A stretch of DNA of 64,000 nucleotides. Origin: Bdellovibrio bacteriovorus. GTDB lineage: Bacteria; Bdellovibrionota; Bdellovibrionia; Bdellovibrionales; Bdellovibrionaceae. Numbering within the stretch: position 1 is the first letter of the stretch; the number at the start of each line of letters is the position of its first letter. Positions 61,983 through 64,000 of the stretch are shown piece after piece. The notes beneath the pieces are model-generated. The model ran no database searches. It saw only the letters and a program-made list of their open reading frames with translations, and was not told the origin of the DNA. The stretch is taken from positions 1-64,000 of the forward strand of contig NZ_LUKE01000004.1 in the NCBI RefSeq assembly GCF_001592735.1. Direction: 5' to 3'. The translations under genes were made by a program, and so were the position numbers.

Positions 61983-64000
61983 ATGTCACAGAGTGAAGAC
62001 GGAATCGTAGTCAAAGGCGCCAAAGAACATAATCTTAAAGATGTTAGCGTCGTTATTCCCCGAAATAAGATCACCGTTTTTACGGGCCTGAGCGGCAGTG
62101 GTAAGTCGTCACTGGCATTTGATACCGTTTATGCCGAGGGCCAACGTCGTTACGTGGAAAGCTTGTCGGCTTACGCGCGCAATTTTTTGGAACAACTAAA
62201 AAAGCCGGATGTGGATTCAATCACGGGGCTTTCTCCGGCCATTGCGATCGATCAAAAATCAGTCAGTACCAATCCGCGTTCGACGGTGGGAACGGTCACG
62301 GAAATTTACGATTACTTGCGCTTGCTTTTTGCAAAAGTCGGCGTTCCAGAATGTCCTATTCATCACATCCCCGTGGCAAGCCAATCACCTCAACAGATCG
62401 TCGATGATATCTTGAAAAAAAGCATGGGCACCAAGTTCTATGTTTTAGCTCCGATGGCTTCGGGAAAAAAAGGGGAGTTCTTAGCTGAATTCCAACGTTG
62501 GGCTAAGAAGGGTTTTGTGAAAGCCAAGGTCGACGGCAAAATGATCGAGCTTGATAAAGCCACAAAACTCGCAAAAACCAAAACCCATGATATTGATCTG
62601 GTCGTGGATCAGTTGATTTTAAAAGACAATCTCAAGCTCCGTCTTTCAGAAAGTATCAACACCGCGATATCGATGGCCAATGGCCGTGTCATCATTGAAA
62701 CTTTATCGGGTGAAAGAACAAATTATTCTATTCACTCAGCGTGTCCGATTTGTGGTTACAGTTATCCTGATATTGAACCTCGTCTTTTTAGTTTTAATAA
62801 TCCGCGCGGAGCGTGTGGCACCTGCCACGGTTTAGGCACCATTGACCTAGTTGAGGAAGAACAGTTTTCCGATTCGGAAGTCGGCGGGAAAAAGCTTGAT
62901 AAGGTCGTCTATAAATACAAAGGCAAAAAAACTTCCGACGATGATGACGAGGAAGAAGAAGAAATGGTTTTAAGCGCTTGCCCTGACTGTCATGGCTCGC
63001 GACTTAAAACGGAAGCTTTGAATATCAAAATCAAAGAAAAAAATATCGCCGAACTTTCTGATATGGCTGGAACCGAGCTGCGCCAATGGATTTCTAAATT
63101 AGAATGGAAAGCCAAAGATCAGTTGATCGCTGATAAAATTAATAAACAAATCCAATCGCGCTTGGATTATTTGATCCGCGTGGGAACGGGCTATCTTTCA
63201 CTGAGTCGTCCCTCAAGAACTCTCTCTGGCGGGGAAGCTCAGCGGATTCGCTTGGCAACTCAAGTGGGATCATCACTTATTGGCGTATTATATGTGATGG
63301 ATGAACCCAGTATCGGACTGCATCCGCGGGATCATCATCGCTTGCTCAATATTATTGGCGAATTAAAAGATCGCGGGAATACCATTTTATTGGTGGAGCA
63401 TGACGAAGATACGATTCGTTACGCTGATTTCGTTGTCGACTTAGGTCCTCGCGCCGGCGTCTTAGGTGGCGAAATGATGGCGCAGGGGACTCCGGATCAG
63501 TTGGCGGCCAATCCACGTTCTTTGACGGGAAAATATCTTAACGGTGAAATGCGTATTCCGGTTCCGGAAAAACGCCGCAAAGGCAATGGAGAGTTTTTAA
63601 TTTTGTCTGGCGCCACCGGAAACAATCTGCAAAACGTAGATTTAAAGTTGCCTCTAGGAACTTTCACCGCCGTGACGGGAGTTTCGGGATCTGGTAAAAG
63701 TACGCTGATCATCGATACGCTTTACAAAATTTTAGCGAAGCATTTTTATAAGGCCCATGTTCAGGCCTCTCCATACAAAAAAATCGAAGGCCTAGATAAG
63801 ATTGATAAGGTCATTGATATCAATCAAAGACCCATTGGGCGAACGCCGCGATCGACACCAGCTACTTATGTGGCGTTATTCCCAATGATTCGTGATCTTT
63901 TTGCCAACCTGCCAGAATCTAAACTGCGCGGTTATGAGCCGGGTCGCTTTAGCTTTAATGTGAAAGGCGGACGCTGTGAAACTTGTATGGGTCACGGGCA
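61983..64000 (+). CDS. uvrA: Excinuclease ABC subunit A (3' end outside window)
   Basis: The first 672 residues of UvrA, the damage-sensing ATPase of nucleotide excision repair. Walker A GLSGSGKSS is at 35-43. The UvrB-binding region follows (about 118-245), then zinc ligands C254, C257, C278 and C281. The first ABC signature LSGGE is at 414-418, and the second Walker A GVSGSGKST near 560. Between the GLG turn (284-286) and C333 only 46 residues replace the much longer insertion domain of E. coli-type UvrA. They include an acidic run DDDD-EEEEE (319-327). The gene continues beyond the right edge. Confidence 0.95.
   Translation, partial: MSQSEDGIVVKGAKEHNLKDVSVVIPRNKITVFTGLSGSGKSSLAFDTVYAEGQRRYVESLSAYARNFLEQLKKPDVDSITGLSPAIAIDQKSVSTNPRSTVGTVTEIYDYLRLLFAKVGVPECPIHHIPVASQSPQQIVDDILKKSMGTKFYVLAPMASGKKGEFLAEFQRWAKKGFVKAKVDGKMIELDKATKLAKTKTHDIDLVVDQLILKDNLKLRLSESINTAISMANGRVIIETLSGERTNYSIHSACPICGYSYPDIEPRLFSFNNPRGACGTCHGLGTIDLVEEEQFSDSEVGGKKLDKVVYKYKGKKTSDDDDEEEEEMVLSACPDCHGSRLKTEALNIKIKEKNIAELSDMAGTELRQWISKLEWKAKDQLIADKINKQIQSRLDYLIRVGTGYLSLSRPSRTLSGGEAQRIRLATQVGSSLIGVLYVMDEPSIGLHPRDHHRLLNIIGELKDRGNTILLVEHDEDTIRYADFVVDLGPRAGVLGGEMMAQGTPDQLAANPRSLTGKYLNGEMRIPVPEKRRKGNGEFLILSGATGNNLQNVDLKLPLGTFTAVTGVSGSGKSTLIIDTLYKILAKHFYKAHVQASPYKKIEGLDKIDKVIDINQRPIGRTPRSTPATYVALFPMIRDLFANLPESKLRGYEPGRFSFNVKGGRCETCMGHG

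Noticed and set aside
62931-62966. Acidic run in UvrA as a frameshift artefact
   Set aside because: The frame continues without a stop into the normal CPDCHGSRL and ABC signature motifs.

Overview
The window reads as chromosomal DNA of a Gram-negative, motile, naturally competent deltaproteobacterium-like organism. It is most consistent with Bdellovibrio or a close relative (Bdellovibrionota). The pointers are LPS and outer-membrane genes (lpxC, lptF, tamA/tamB), a methyl-accepting chemotaxis protein, a TIGR02147-type regulator paired with a lipoprotein, an HNH-endonuclease remnant, and many secreted proteins without obvious relatives. The lineage call is inference; no rRNA or tRNA gene was seen to anchor it.

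Layout. 0-4 kb: prpD, a DOMON-like gene, an acyl-ACP thioesterase, a small XRE regulator and a PAS-like protein. 4-12 kb: a coupled TPR-tamB-tamA operon on the minus strand. 12-18 kb: efp, a TPR gene, then ruvC-ruvA-ruvB, an asparaginase and lpxC on the plus strand. 18-30 kb: a secreted papain-like candidate, then a tightly packed plus-strand operon of a membrane protein, a 1130-residue secreted protein with two EF-hand loops, three type IV pilin-like proteins, a GT-C type membrane protein and a methyltransferase. 30-34 kb: a minus-strand sugar or glycan operon (two-subunit transketolase, epimerase-GT2 fusion, methyltransferase). 34-46 kb: ald, an MCP, a comEC split into two genes, TPR and LysM envelope proteins, dprA, lptF, a pseudo-receiver protein, trxA and a lytic transglycosylase. 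46.1-46.8 kb: a gene-free stretch with three consecutive inverted-repeat elements. 46.8-51.5 kb: mreC-mreD-mrdA-rodA without mreB. 51.6-61.9 kb: a PpiD-like chaperone coupled to a QueD-like protein, a secreted EEP-fold hydrolase, a broken HNH gene, a TIGR02147-lipoprotein pair, maf-cdd, a coiled-coil protein, folE2 and a Fur-family regulator. The window ends inside uvrA.

How the genes fit together. Much of the window builds or maintains the envelope: LPS (lpxC, lptF), outer-membrane protein and lipid transport (tamA/B), cell elongation (mreCD, PBP2, RodA) and peptidoglycan turnover (slt, LysM protein). A second theme is surface filaments and DNA uptake: the pilin-like operon, split comEC and dprA. 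Branch migration and resolution (ruvABC) and excision repair (uvrA) add DNA maintenance.

The best candidates for something undescribed are the pilin-like operon with its PilY1-analogous secreted protein, the chain of structured inverted repeats between slt and rodA, and the split-transketolase glycan operon.
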